Assembly (NCBI RefSeq): GCF_027570035.1
Contig: NZ_JAKMUU010000008.1
Coordinates: 1-58,792 of the forward strand
DNA: 58,792 nt
Source: Corynebacterium curieae
Lineage (GTDB): Bacteria; Actinomycetota; Actinomycetes; Mycobacteriales; Mycobacteriaceae
Direction: 5' to 3'
Below the pieces are notes generated by a model. The model saw only the letters and a program-made list of their open reading frames with translations. It had not been told where the DNA came from and did not search any database. This document shows, piece by piece, positions 38,954 to 47,501 of this stretch. The translations under genes and the position numbers were made by a program. How positions within the stretch are numbered: the first letter of the stretch is position 1; each line of letters starts with the position of its first letter.

Positions 38954-39867
38954 CTCCCGAAAATCGAAAGACGTTACTTGATCGAAGCCAAGATCACGAC
39001 ACATCATGGCTAAACGCTATCGATGAAAGAAGTGAGTTCGAGCAGCGCGTGCGCACGCACAGCTTCACTAACGAAATGCTTCGAGAGCAGTACGGCATCG
39101 ATCCCTCATCTCCACAGGAACTAAAAGTTCACCTCGATGGTCCTGCCGCCAAACTCGCAGGTGTAGACAAGACACTTGAAGCTGTTCAATCCGCTGTAAC
39201 TGGTCTTTTTGCGGAAAGCCCTTTCAACATAAACCTAAAATTGACTGGCATTGAATCCGGAAGCACTGTCCTAGTATATGAACCAACTCAGCGTGACGTA
39301 GTTGAAGAAGATGTCCTTGGCGATCCTAGTGTGACAGTGTCACACTCACCTGCTCACGATGCTGCTACTGAGGCCCTCGCATTTTTAAAGAACATCGAGG
39401 CCCACATCGATCAGCCGGAACAAACTAATGCCCTTCGTCGGGCATTCAAATTGAGTAAAGAGTTGACCAAGCATGATTTAACTGCCGAATTTGCTTGGTT
39501 CTCCCACACCGGCAATGCCCGAGTGGTGGCGATCACCGAGAGATTCGCTGAGTATCTAAATGAACTCAAGCGCAAGCAACTACCTTCCTCAGAGCGAAAG
39601 GTCCTTCAGGGAATCATATCTGCAGTAGCTTACGCGGAAGATGATCTCTATGTAGTCACTGTTCGTTCATCCCTTACAAAGCGCGCACAAAAGCACGAAG
39701 TCTTCGTACAACAGAGTGCGTTCAAGAATCTCGGCAAATTCATTGGGGATTCAGTGTCGTGGGACGTCAAAACGACTAAATTCACTGATGGATTTGGCTC
39801 TGAAGTTTCCGAGCGGTCTGACTTTGTGTCAGAAACAGTTGATTACTCGCAACATGGCCTGTTTTGA
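38950..39867 (+). CDS. Unrecognised partner of the DUF6932-like protein
   Basis: The 305-residue protein has no signal peptide or membrane span and looks soluble. Residues 60-115 contain a pattern (KLAGVDKTLEAVQSAVTGL then LKLTGIESGSTVLVYEP) reminiscent of domains found in several actinobacterial accessory proteins; the remainder is mixed alpha/beta. I cannot name a family. It overlaps the DUF6932-like gene by four bases and is followed by a strong terminator, so the two form a discrete two-gene unit. Confidence 0.6.
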   Translation: MTPENRKTLLDRSQDHDTSWLNAIDERSEFEQRVRTHSFTNEMLREQYGIDPSSPQELKVHLDGPAAKLAGVDKTLEAVQSAVTGLFAESPFNINLKLTGIESGSTVLVYEPTQRDVVEEDVLGDPSVTVSHSPAHDAATEALAFLKNIEAHIDQPEQTNALRRAFKLSKELTKHDLTAEFAWFSHTGNARVVAITERFAEYLNELKRKQLPSSERKVLQGIISAVAYAEDDLYVVTVRSSLTKRAQKHEVFVQQSAFKNLGKFIGDSVSWDVKTTKFTDGFGSEVSERSDFVSETVDYSQHGLF

Positions 39868-39931
39868 CGTGTTTTGCCGCCCTGTATCATCGAACCATTG
39901 CGCAAGGGAAAGGCAGGCCCTAGACTCACCG

Positions 39932-39961
39932 AACTCCCCTGGTTTGGGGAGTTTTCTCTTT
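39932..39961 (+). terminator. Terminator of the DUF6932 unit
   Basis: AACTCCCC (39932-39939) pairs with GGGGAGTT (39946-39953), loop TGGTTT, then TTCTCTTT. It lies 65 bases past the second gene. Confidence 0.8.
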
Positions 39962-39966
39962 ACTGC

Positions 39967-40635
39967 CTAGTTACGCATCCACTCCTTCACCGCCGCGTAC
40001 CCCGTCACCTGCCACGCCGGTAAACTAGTCCCTTCCATCTCCGCTGCCACAGCATTCTGGATCAGCCAATGCAAGTAGTTCCGCCTCAGCTCCGAGTGCC
40101 ACAACTCCAGCTCCCCGCCAGCAAGCCCATCTGGATCGTACGGGAATGTCAACAGGGCTTCAGGAGCCCAAACCCCATACTCCTTGAGTACCTTGCGTCC
40201 TTCCATCGCCGACCACTCATCGTTCATGGCCCACAGGAACAGGTCCTCGATGATGCCGCTGCAAAAAGAAACCAGCTCTCGATCCTCGACCTCGGCTGTC
40301 AACCGCGCTACGATTCGCTGAGCTTGACCAGGTTCATATAGTCTCGTCCAGCCGTCGAGCATGTCCCACTCGTTGTGCGTAGTAACATCACGGCCCGTTG
40401 TTCCCCCGCCGTGATCCTTGGTGCTCGCCTTGCATTCGACTACAACGAGTACCCCGTCGAGTCCCGGAATCCGAGCTACAAACTCCGGTGGTCCCTTCTT
40501 TCCCGTTCCGTGCTTGGACGCTGTAGAAAGAAGTTGATCGGCAACTAGATCTTTTGTTCCTTGCTCTTCAACCCCTTCGTAGTGGCACTCGTTGAGAAGA
40601 TTTCTAAGTAGCTGTTCGGTATCACGTTCCGACAT
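39967..40635 (-). CDS. PD-(D/E)xK-like protein, related to HsdR N-terminus
   Basis: The first third of this 222-residue protein resembles the nuclease domain at the N-terminus of type I restriction subunits: GTGKKGPPEF with E51 where Asp is usual, and VVVECKAS with E67-x-K69. After residue 80 it no longer follows that family and I recognise nothing; there is no helicase domain. It might be a stand-alone nuclease or a shortened, repurposed restriction gene. ATG at 40635 follows GAAAGG. An inverted repeat just upstream (40658-40677) may control it. Confidence 0.5.
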   Translation of the reverse strand: MSERDTEQLLRNLLNECHYEGVEEQGTKDLVADQLLSTASKHGTGKKGPPEFVARIPGLDGVLVVVECKASTKDHGGGTTGRDVTTHNEWDMLDGWTRLYEPGQAQRIVARLTAEVEDRELVSFCSGIIEDLFLWAMNDEWSAMEGRKVLKEYGVWAPEALLTFPYDPDGLAGGELELWHSELRRNYLHWLIQNAVAAEMEGTSLPAWQVTGYAAVKEWMRN

Positions 40636-40657
40636 CACACCCTTTCGTTCATATTGA

Positions 40658-40677
40658 CTGGTTAACTATTTTACCAG
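40658..40677. promoter_or_regulatory. Imperfect palindrome upstream of the nuclease-like gene
   Basis: The arms CTGGT and ACCAG flank an AT-rich core about 23 bases before the start codon at 40635. This is the position expected for a repressor operator; the binding protein is unknown. Confidence 0.4.
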
Positions 40678-41484
40678 CCGAAACGAGATCTGTTCGAAGG
40701 TGAAGCGATACAAAAATTTTGTGTAACCAAAAGTTGAATCGGTGCTAATCACAGGATTGGGAACTGTTAGACCATTTACTATTCGACGTTAATTTCATCT
40801 CGAACAGAAACTTGAACACAGCCCTGCCGCCCGCTAAACACCCCTCGTTCAACTCTTCTCCTGGAGACTCTCACTACTCCAAACAGTCACAACATGAATT
40901 TTCTGTCGGGACGCTGGTAGGAATTCCCGTAGGGTGGCTCATCTGTACTACCGTATGACTGTTCGTAGGATCGCTTGTATACACCGTGTAGGGAATCTCG
41001 TAGGAGTATTCTTAGGTACAAGATCTCATACATTCAGACACAACGTTTGCCGTTCGTAGGGAAAATATAGGGCTACCGGCACACCCGTTCGACCCCTTAT
41101 TTAACTCCTGGCGACACTGTTTTGCCTGTTCGAGTGTGTGCCTATGTGTGTTCCTGGCTGCATTTCGACTGAACTACCAGTCAAGCGCTATGGGTGCGAG
41201 AATCAAGCTCTCATAGGGCTATTCCCCAGCGCCCGTAACCTCACATTGAGAGCACCCCTACAAGTCCTACAGACTGCCTCGATATAGGGCGGAATATCGG
41301 GCAGGTTTATGGGAGCCACAACCCAGCCGACCTGGCGCGCGCCGCGGTGGAAGAGAACCTAGAAGCCACTCACGACCATCCTAACCGCCCCTAATCGACA
41401 GTGCTTAAACGCACCGCCGATCCGACGCACACTACACTCTCCCGCCGCAGCTACACACGTTCACGCCGCCGTGCGACAAGCAAC
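40678..41484. other. Noncoding accessory region
   Basis: About 800 bases without any gene I can support. The left half is AT-rich with repeated GTAGGR motifs (separate entry). The right half is more GC-rich with short open stretches that lack starts or family likeness. Confidence 0.45.
40917..41061 (+). repeat. Iteron-like GTAGGR direct repeats
   Basis: GTAGGA or GTAGGG occurs on the plus strand at 40917, 40929, 40965, 40988, 41000 and 41056, most preceded by C or TC. Spacing is irregular (12, 36, 23, 12 and 56 bases). The cluster may be a protein-binding array or the remains of a plasmid-type origin; it may also be chance. Confidence 0.4.
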
Positions 41485-42912
41485 TCAGCCCTGATACTCA
41501 CCGTCCGGGAACGCGTCAGGCCACGTACTCTCGTCCTCACCAAGTACGCCAATGATCTTTTCAATCAGTCCTGCATGAGCTTTCACATCAAATGCTGGTG
41601 GGTTTGGCATTGCCAGATTGTGCCGAGGATCAAACGTGTCGAGATACTTCTCAGCCCACGTGATCCATGGACTTTCAGGCTCGTTTCGCTTTATGAAATC
41701 GACGTAATCACGTACTGCTTCAAACTGTTTCAACTCTTGAGAACGCTTGTGCAACACATCGAAATAGAAATCCTTCGCAACAGTTTTCGCTGCGATACCT
41801 TGAGCAAATTCAGCCTGCCGCTTCCTACGTTCTTCTCGCCGTCGTGAGATTTCAGAATCAACTCCGTACCAAAAATCTCTTACTCGTAACGACATGAAGT
41901 AGCGCTCGATTCCGTTTTCGATTCCGTTCGGATTGCGTTTTGTATCGTGCGCGCTCAGTCCGTAACCGACCTCGATTGTCAGCTGTCCATTGGGAATGTG
42001 ATTGTAGAAACGGCGCATCGGCTCACCCTTATGCCACCGATTATGCTTCTCAATTTCTTCTTTGGTCGGCTCGCGCTCAGACTTGTCGTAGCCCTCTTTA
42101 ATCAAAACCTTCGACAAGCTGCCAATACCCGCCGAAACTCCACGCACAATCGTTTTCTTCGACCAGTCGTTGTACCACTGATCGACTTCCACAGAGCCGC
42201 CGTACAGCTCAAACAACGTGAAGACGACATGCAACACCCGCTTCGCACGCGCGTAAACGTCAGGGCTGAGTTTTTCTTTGCGCCATTCAAAAGTAGTTTT
42301 CACCGCGGGATGGTACTTAGTAACCCTCTTCTCACCGCGAATCAATTCCCGCCAATCAGGAAGTCGCAACGACTCAAGTTGAAGCTTTCCCACTTTGAAA
42401 CTGCCCTGTGTTCGCCAGTAACCTGGCTGTGTTGCGACATAGTCATAGATAATATTTGACTCCGGGTCGCCATAGTTCTTGACCAATGTTTTCCCGACCG
42501 GAATCCAAATTCGTTCCAACTCAGATTCACTCGCCGCACACCAAAAAGCGTCAAGATCCGACTGCTCAATTGCACTCAACACTTTCTGTACGTAAGGATC
42601 AAGATCAATCTTCGGCTCAGGTGGCGCGGGTGGTTTCACAGGAACGTGAGGGCGTGAGACAGGCACAGACGAAGTCGTGCCCTTCCCTCGCCTCTTCACG
42701 GACAGAGCTTCAGTCCCATCGTGAACACGCTCACCGCGCTTCGTTGCAACCGCTTTCCATGCTGCACCACGACCCGAAATCTTGACCAGACCGTGCCCCT
42801 CCAACATGCGTGCTGTGGTCTTGAATGTCTCGTAAGGCGGTGTGCCAGCACACCCGTCCACGATCCATTCAAGAACCTTCTTCTGCCGTTCGGTGAGTTC
42901 TTTCGCAGCCAT
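41485..42912 (-). CDS. Winged-helix protein of unknown function
   Basis: The 475-residue protein starts with a winged-helix-like domain (LTERQKKVLEWIVDGC..., residues 5-65, with GHGLVKISGRGAAW as wing) like those on various actinobacterial accessory proteins. A Pro/Ser linker (about residues 75-105) precedes a large domain with many Trp and Tyr residues and a Lys/Arg-rich helix near residue 370. I cannot assign a function; there is no visible nuclease, ATPase or recombinase motif. ATG at 42912 is chosen over an upstream start because the helix-turn-helix begins there. Confidence 0.55.
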   Translation of the reverse strand: MAAKELTERQKKVLEWIVDGCAGTPPYETFKTTARMLEGHGLVKISGRGAAWKAVATKRGERVHDGTEALSVKRRGKGTTSSVPVSRPHVPVKPPAPPEPKIDLDPYVQKVLSAIEQSDLDAFWCAASESELERIWIPVGKTLVKNYGDPESNIIYDYVATQPGYWRTQGSFKVGKLQLESLRLPDWRELIRGEKRVTKYHPAVKTTFEWRKEKLSPDVYARAKRVLHVVFTLFELYGGSVEVDQWYNDWSKKTIVRGVSAGIGSLSKVLIKEGYDKSEREPTKEEIEKHNRWHKGEPMRRFYNHIPNGQLTIEVGYGLSAHDTKRNPNGIENGIERYFMSLRVRDFWYGVDSEISRRREERRKRQAEFAQGIAAKTVAKDFYFDVLHKRSQELKQFEAVRDYVDFIKRNEPESPWITWAEKYLDTFDPRHNLAMPNPPAFDVKAHAGLIEKIIGVLGEDESTWPDAFPDGEYQG

Positions 42913-42992
42913 GCACCTATTATCACGCAAATGAAACGGGGCGAAACGGGATTTCGCCTGTCCCCTTGTCGCCACCGCTGAGCCGATAAGAA

Positions 42993-43655
42993 CTACACCA
43001 GTTCCACCCACTCATCAACTAGTGCAAGCCCTTCAAGCTTCCAGTTCTCCAGGAGCTCACAGCCAAGCTCACGAGCGTCTTGAACAATGTAGTACAACGG
43101 GTTTTAGGCGAGATACTCACGCAATTTCAGGTCATCCGCATCCTTCGCCATGTTCAAATGATATCGGAATAAGCGAAGCTTTCGAGAATAAACATTGATC
43201 GTCTTCAAGACCGCAATCTGGTTGAGATAGTCTCGCTTGTTCGCCACAGCGTGATTGCAAATGTTGGTGATGTACTTGCGTACAGCGTCACCAACGACAA
43301 GAACAGCCTCGTAAATAGCTCTTGTGTCGAACCCAGCCTCCGACATTTCGGGGAATGTGTTCTCCAGCGAATAGGTATCGTGCAGCTACTGATCAACCTT
43401 GTCGATACATGCCTTCTCGACCTACGCCGGGGTCAAGAATCCCATCATCCACGCCTGGTAGTTACGGCCAGTAGACACAACCGAACGGCACATCGTAGTG
43501 GCCCGCTTGGCTTGTGTGAAGCTCTGAAATAGGAATACGTGTAAGTGACTGAGAGCCGATGAGCCAATAGTCTTCATCGACTACTCCGCCGAGTCTTTCA
43601 AAGTGATGATGGGCCACGGGAACGACCTTTCTTCGGTTGTATAGGTCGGCACACT
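42993..43655 (-). pseudogene. Heavily decayed gene with stops and frameshift
   Basis: One minus-strand frame from about 43470 to 42993 reads as protein-like sequence but contains two TAG stops and a TAA (after REYLA) before ending at WVELV. Upstream, protein-like sequence (RKVVPVAHHHFERLGG... to HYDVPFGCVYWP) continues in another frame. Together they give a decayed gene of about 220 codons. The longest stop-free piece is 43104-43346 (80 residues). Family not recognised. The start is uncertain. Confidence 0.5.
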
Positions 43656-43712
43656 ATCCTCGTTCTCCCCTAGTTTTCGCATGGTTTCAACCAAACACAT
43701 CAGATCTCATAA

Positions 43713-43726
43713 ACCGGGTACCCGGT
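43713..43726. promoter_or_regulatory. Perfect 14-bp palindrome
   Basis: ACCGGGTACCCGGT is its own complement. It sits between the 3' end of the HTH gene and the 5' end of the decayed gene, about 60 bases before the latter, so it could be an operator for it. Confidence 0.35.
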
Positions 43727-43795
43727 CGAAAAAGAAGAATTTTTTAACTAATCCCTAGGTGTTTTCCCGATCGAACAAAAAGTTGTAGATCCCTT

Positions 43796-44158
43796 TCAAT
43801 GCCCTCGCGAAAACCGGGAACGATCCTTCTTATGACCAAACTTCGCGATTTCGGTGCGCCTTATGCGGCGACCCTCGCCCAAACCCCTGGGCCAGATTTC
43901 GCGATCGATCCCAACTTCAATCTGGGCAATAGTCAAGACACTTGGCCAAGCGCGCCCAGCAACAAAGTCGCTGATCGTGGAGTGTCCAACGCCGGTAACC
44001 TCCGCCAAATCCTTAAGCGATTTCAACTCAATGTTGTCGCGAACGTGACGGCGAATGTTGCGAGCAGCAAGCTGCAGACGGGCGTGCGCCAGGTTCTTAA
44101 TCTGGGCGTCGGGCCACTCAGGGTAGAGCTCTTTGGGGATGGGCTGTCGGGCGGGCAT
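43796..44158 (-). CDS. Small XRE-like HTH DNA-binding protein
   Basis: The 120-residue protein has a helix-turn-helix in its middle (SLKDLAEVTGVGHSTISDFVAGRAWP, near residues 46-72, recognition helix around HSTISDF). It resembles XRE/Cro-type regulators of mobile elements. The C-terminal tail is basic. It lies in the accessory region between the decayed gene and the transposase-like gene, and is divergent from the latter. Its start codon is ATG at 44158, with no strong ribosome-binding site. Confidence 0.65.
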   Translation of the reverse strand: MPARQPIPKELYPEWPDAQIKNLAHARLQLAARNIRRHVRDNIELKSLKDLAEVTGVGHSTISDFVAGRAWPSVLTIAQIEVGIDREIWPRGLGEGRRIRRTEIAKFGHKKDRSRFSRGH

Positions 44159-44225
44159 GTCACAAGCGTATCGAACACACGATCCGGCGCAGCTTCCGCT
44201 CGTCTGGATGTCGTCGATCTTTACC

Positions 44226-44266
44226 GGTACGGTACGGTACGGAATCTATGGTGCGTTTACGCACCA
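44226..44266. promoter_or_regulatory. GGTAC tandem repeat and inverted repeat
   Basis: Three tandem GGTAC units (44226-44240) are followed by the perfect inverted repeat TGGTGCG-TTTA-CGCACCA (44249-44266). The site lies between the divergent HTH gene and the transposase-like gene, where an autoregulatory operator would be expected. Confidence 0.4.
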
Positions 44267-44391
44267 CCAATCGGAAGGACTCCCGCCGTGTCATAGCTAG
44301 TTTCACCGGCCTCGCAACAGATTGTGGGATCGCTTAAGTGACGTTTCAGCATCCATACCACAAGTACGCGCAGGGAGGTGAACCCCAGCCC

Positions 44392-46139
44392 ATGAGCAAC
44401 CACGCTTTCACTGCCGCAGGTGACGCAGCCGAGGTCGGCATCATCAGCCTCGACGTGGTCGGCATGAACTCCCTCAAGCGTGCCATTGACGTTGTTGACG
44501 ATTCGGGCGTGGAGTTGCTCATCGATACCTGGCGTGCTGAGGATGGATACGACCCGAGCAAGGGTGGCCGTCCAGCCACGATTCAGCCGCGCACAGTTCT
44601 CGCGCTCATGCCCCTGCTAACCATCGAAGCCAAGCCGCTACACATCCAGCAGGCGGTCAACATCATTACCGATCGTGCAAACAACCAGGTCCTGCGCGCC
44701 CTCGGTCTACCGCAGCGTCACGAGACCGACTACACCACTTACAAGGGCCGTCAGGCGTGGTACGAGAAGGTCTACCGCGCATGGAACAAGGTTAAGGATG
44801 TCGTGGATCCGAACCCGACCCTGACCTACCGCAAGCGCCTTACGACGGACAAGTTCGACTACCTCGTCTCTCTGGCAAACCCGGAAGAAACCCGCAAGCG
44901 TTACCTGCGGCTGACCATGTTCACCAACGCACTCATCGCCGCGTCATTGCGCCTTCTGCCCGAAGAGTACCGAGACGCATGGACGGGCGACGTAGCTGTA
45001 GACGGCACCCCAGTGCTCGCCGCTAAGTCGGGCAACCCACGTGACCGCAAGCCGAAGCGCTCGTCAGATCCTGACGCAGGTTGGTACATCCGCGAAGGTG
45101 ATCACAACGGCGACAAGGCCAAGTCCGCGCCTAAAAAGATGAACTGGGCATACGAGGCCACGATCGTCACACAGACGTTCCCTGCCCGCCAGGACTACCT
45201 GCCACAGCTCATTGTCGGCATGGCAATGGACAAGCCGGGCCACGCGCCGGCGGATCGTGCCATGGATGCCTTGCAGCATCTCATCGCGGACGAATCCGTG
45301 CCGAAGGGTGCCTATATCGGCGACCACATCTACTACCCGACGAGCAAACCTGAGAAGCTGCAGATCCCGCTGCGCAAGGCGGGCTACAAGGTCATGGGCG
45401 ACCTCGTCAAGGGCCAGATGGCCTACAGGCTACCTACCACGGTGCACAGCTCATTGACGGCTCCTAGTGCTTCCCTGGCAGGCCCGCCCGCTGGCGCGAG
45501 CCCAGTACTCTGTTCGCCACCGGCGAGATGGATCGAGACGAGCATTACGATTTTTTCGACCGTCGCCAAGCATTCGCTCTTCAAGTAAAAAAGATGCACG
45601 AGGATGGCTCTATCGACTTCTATTCCCCGGCACGTGGCAAGCGTACCAAGCTCAAGGTTGACGGTATCGGTGTTGACAAGACTCTAGAAGGTGCCACCCT
45701 GCGTAAGGTGTTCCCTCGTGACTTGACTAAGGAAGATCGAAACAGTGCCGTCTTCAAGCAGACACAGATTCGTATCCCTGTGGATGCAGCAGCAAAACAC
45801 GTTCAGACCGGACCTTCTTGGGGAACGCAGGAATGGGCTGACACGTGCCGTCGTGGACGTAACACGATCGAGAGCCGTAACACCCTTCTCAAGAACGGTC
45901 GCATGGGATTGGGTGACAAGACTTGGCGTCTCGTTCGTGGGTTCGCTAACGCGACCCTCGTCACCGTTTTGGGCATCGTGGGTGTCAACGTTCACTTGAT
46001 TCAGAAGTTCCTTCACCGAGTCGTATTCGACTTGAATACGAACCCCAGTGACCCGGTCCCGACTCAGCCGTGTAAGCGAGTTTCTGACTGGAACACGTTT
46101 GGCAACGTCGAACCACAGGCTCCCCCGGCTGCAGCCTAA
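44392..46139 (+). pseudogene. DDE transposase-like gene, frameshifted and interrupted
   Basis: The two halves together encode a DDE-type transposase relative of about 580 residues. Likely catalytic residues are the Asp in VAVDGTP, the Asp in YIGDHIYYP and the Glu in RRGRNTIESRN. The reading frame shifts near 45426, apparently by loss of one base in the GCCTACAGG run, and the second frame then meets a TAG at 45465-45467 before continuing to 46139. Two independent lesions make an active product unlikely. The start at ATG 44392 has GGAGGTGA upstream. No terminal inverted repeats were found by eye. Confidence 0.7.
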
Positions 46140-46149
46140 AGACCAACAA

Positions 46150-46177
46150 AGACCACCGCCCATACGGGCCGTGGTCT
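46150..46177 (+). other. Hairpin downstream of the transposase-like gene
   Basis: AGACCAC/GTGGTCT with an inner GCCC/GGGC stem forms a long hairpin ten bases past the stop. There is no T-run, so termination is unproven. Confidence 0.45.
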
Positions 46178-46262
46178 ACAGGTCGTGGGCTACTGCCCAA
46201 TGAGACAAAATTTCGCCGTATCTCTGTTGCTTTTACGAACCAGGAATCGAGCAAGACAACCA

Positions 46263-46303
46263 AAATCCCGACTCTCAGTAACGAGAATCGGGATTTCGTT
46301 TGG
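46263..46303. terminator. Terminator hairpin, possibly bidirectional
   Basis: AAATCCCGACTCTC (46263-46276) pairs with GAGAATCGGGATTT (46283-46296) with one mismatch. It separates the transposase-like gene from the first tRNA-Glu. Confidence 0.65.
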
Positions 46304-46353
46304 CGTTTATCAGTTGCGTGAACTTTGCAGTTCAGAACCGTGAAACCGCCATT

Positions 46354-46429
46354 TGGTACCCCGTACGGGATTTGAACCCGTGTTACCGGCGTGAGAGGCC
46401 GGCGTCCTAGGCCGCTAGACGAACGGGGC
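46354..46429 (-). tRNA. tRNA-Glu (anticodon CTC), copy 1
   Basis: The minus strand folds as tRNA-Glu with acceptor GCCCCGT/ACGGGGT (terminal G-U), D-stem GTCT/GGAC, anticodon stem CCGGC/GCCGG with loop CTCTCAC (anticodon CTC), and T-loop TTCAAAT. CCA is encoded. All 76 bases are identical to copy 2. It lies at the right edge of the accessory region, and its 3' end faces that region. Confidence 0.93.
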
Positions 46430-47047
46430 GCGTTCGCAGCAATCGCACACTGTGCGTTGCGGACTTGTTAAGAGTAAACGATGGGTTAATTCAGCACAAA
46501 TCGCGCGTTCAAGCAGGGTTTTGAGGACGGTCGAACGAAAATGCAAAAATTCCCGAGCCCCGTACTGCAGTGAGAGTTCTTCGTGGCCGAGGTGCGGATC
46601 GAATCAGTGGTTATTCCGCAAGCTATCTGTGGATAGTCCGTGGCCGAGAACGCTGTGCTAGTAGGACTCGGGATGGCGCTGCGCGTCGAAAAGCATATGC
46701 TGCAGGCTCCTATACTTCATACAAGCGTTGGTGGGAAGGAAGTTGTGGATTATAGCGTTACTACCTGGCATTACTTTCGGGCTGTGCGCCTTCGCTGTGG
46801 TGCGTTTCAGTTTCTGCCATCCGCTCTCCTTTCTGTCTGTTTTCTGCTGTACTTGCAGTCTATGCCAGCACATACAGGACAAAAAGGGTTTTGCAGAACT
46901 TCAAGGTGGTCTTAACCCTGGACTGAATAGCGGCGTCCTACTGGCTGCAGGAATTCTGCGGCGGTCCGGGGGTAGGTTATAACCAATTTCCAACTTGCGC
47001 ATTGGACCCGTGCAGTACGGCGCCAATGTGAGGGAATACCCCATGTA
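46430..47047. other. Spacer between the two tRNA-Glu genes
   Basis: About 620 bases with no supported gene. Several short open frames are present but none has a start signal or family resemblance. The region may be a relic of a tandem duplication. Confidence 0.4.
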
Positions 47048-47077
47048 TGAAAAATCCTCCAGCCTTTCGGCTGGAGG
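47048..47077 (-). terminator. Terminator of tRNA-Glu copy 2
   Basis: CCTCCAGCC (47056-47064) and GGCTGGAGG (47069-47077) pair perfectly; on the minus strand ATTTTTC follows. Confidence 0.85.
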
Positions 47078-47080
47078 TCG

Positions 47081-47156
47081 TGGTACCCCGTACGGGATTT
47101 GAACCCGTGTTACCGGCGTGAGAGGCCGGCGTCCTAGGCCGCTAGACGAACGGGGC
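47081..47156 (-). tRNA. tRNA-Glu (anticodon CTC), copy 2
   Basis: Identical in all 76 bases to copy 1, including encoded CCA. It has its own terminator and lies 39 bases downstream of tRNA-Gln on the same strand, the expected ancestral position near gltX. Confidence 0.93.
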
Positions 47157-47195
47157 ATAGAACAAGTGAGCCTGCTATTTAAAGCATTTTCACTG

Positions 47196-47267
47196 CTGGC
47201 CTACCAGGACTCGAACCTAGAATGGCGGTACCAGAAACCGCTGTGTTGCCAATTACACCATAGGCCA
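47196..47267 (-). tRNA. tRNA-Gln (anticodon CTG)
   Basis: The minus strand folds with acceptor TGGCCTA/TAGGCCA, D-stem GTGT/ACAC, anticodon stem GCGGT/ACCGC with loop TTCTGGT (anticodon CTG) and T-loop TTCGAGT. CCA is not encoded. It lies between gltX and tRNA-Glu. In actinobacteria this tRNA is usually charged with Glu by GltX and then amidated. Confidence 0.93.
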
Positions 47268-47404
47268 TTTGCAAACTTGCATTGGAAGTAAGTGCCTTTC
47301 AGGCGTTCTCCCTTGCTCACTGCAACGTGTTATAACTATAATGATCATCGCCCAAACTGCCAAATCGGCAGCTCAACCCCCCTTTTCGGGCAATAACATT
47401 TGGC

Positions 47405-47454
47405 GAAAAAGAAGCGGCGAATGACAGCACTGTAGTTCAGCTGTCATCCGCCGC
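47405..47454 (-). terminator. Terminator of gltX
   Basis: GCGGC...ATGACAGC (from 47414) and GCTGTCAT...GCCGC (to 47454) form a long interrupted stem; on the minus strand TTCTTTTTC follows. Confidence 0.8.
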
Positions 47455-47501
47455 ATCGGCGCGGGATTAGACATTAAATCCCGCGTTAACTCCTGCGTTT
47501 C

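Noticed and set aside
40917..41061. CRISPR array
   Set aside because: The repeated units are only six bases and irregularly spaced; no repeats of 25-37 bases or cas genes are present.
37563..46353. Integrative element or prophage
   Set aside because: No integrase, structural phage gene, relaxase or partition gene is visible; only accessory genes and a broken transposase.
46640..46982. Small open frames between the tRNA-Glu genes
   Set aside because: They lack ribosome-binding sites, overlap each other in different frames and show no family likeness.
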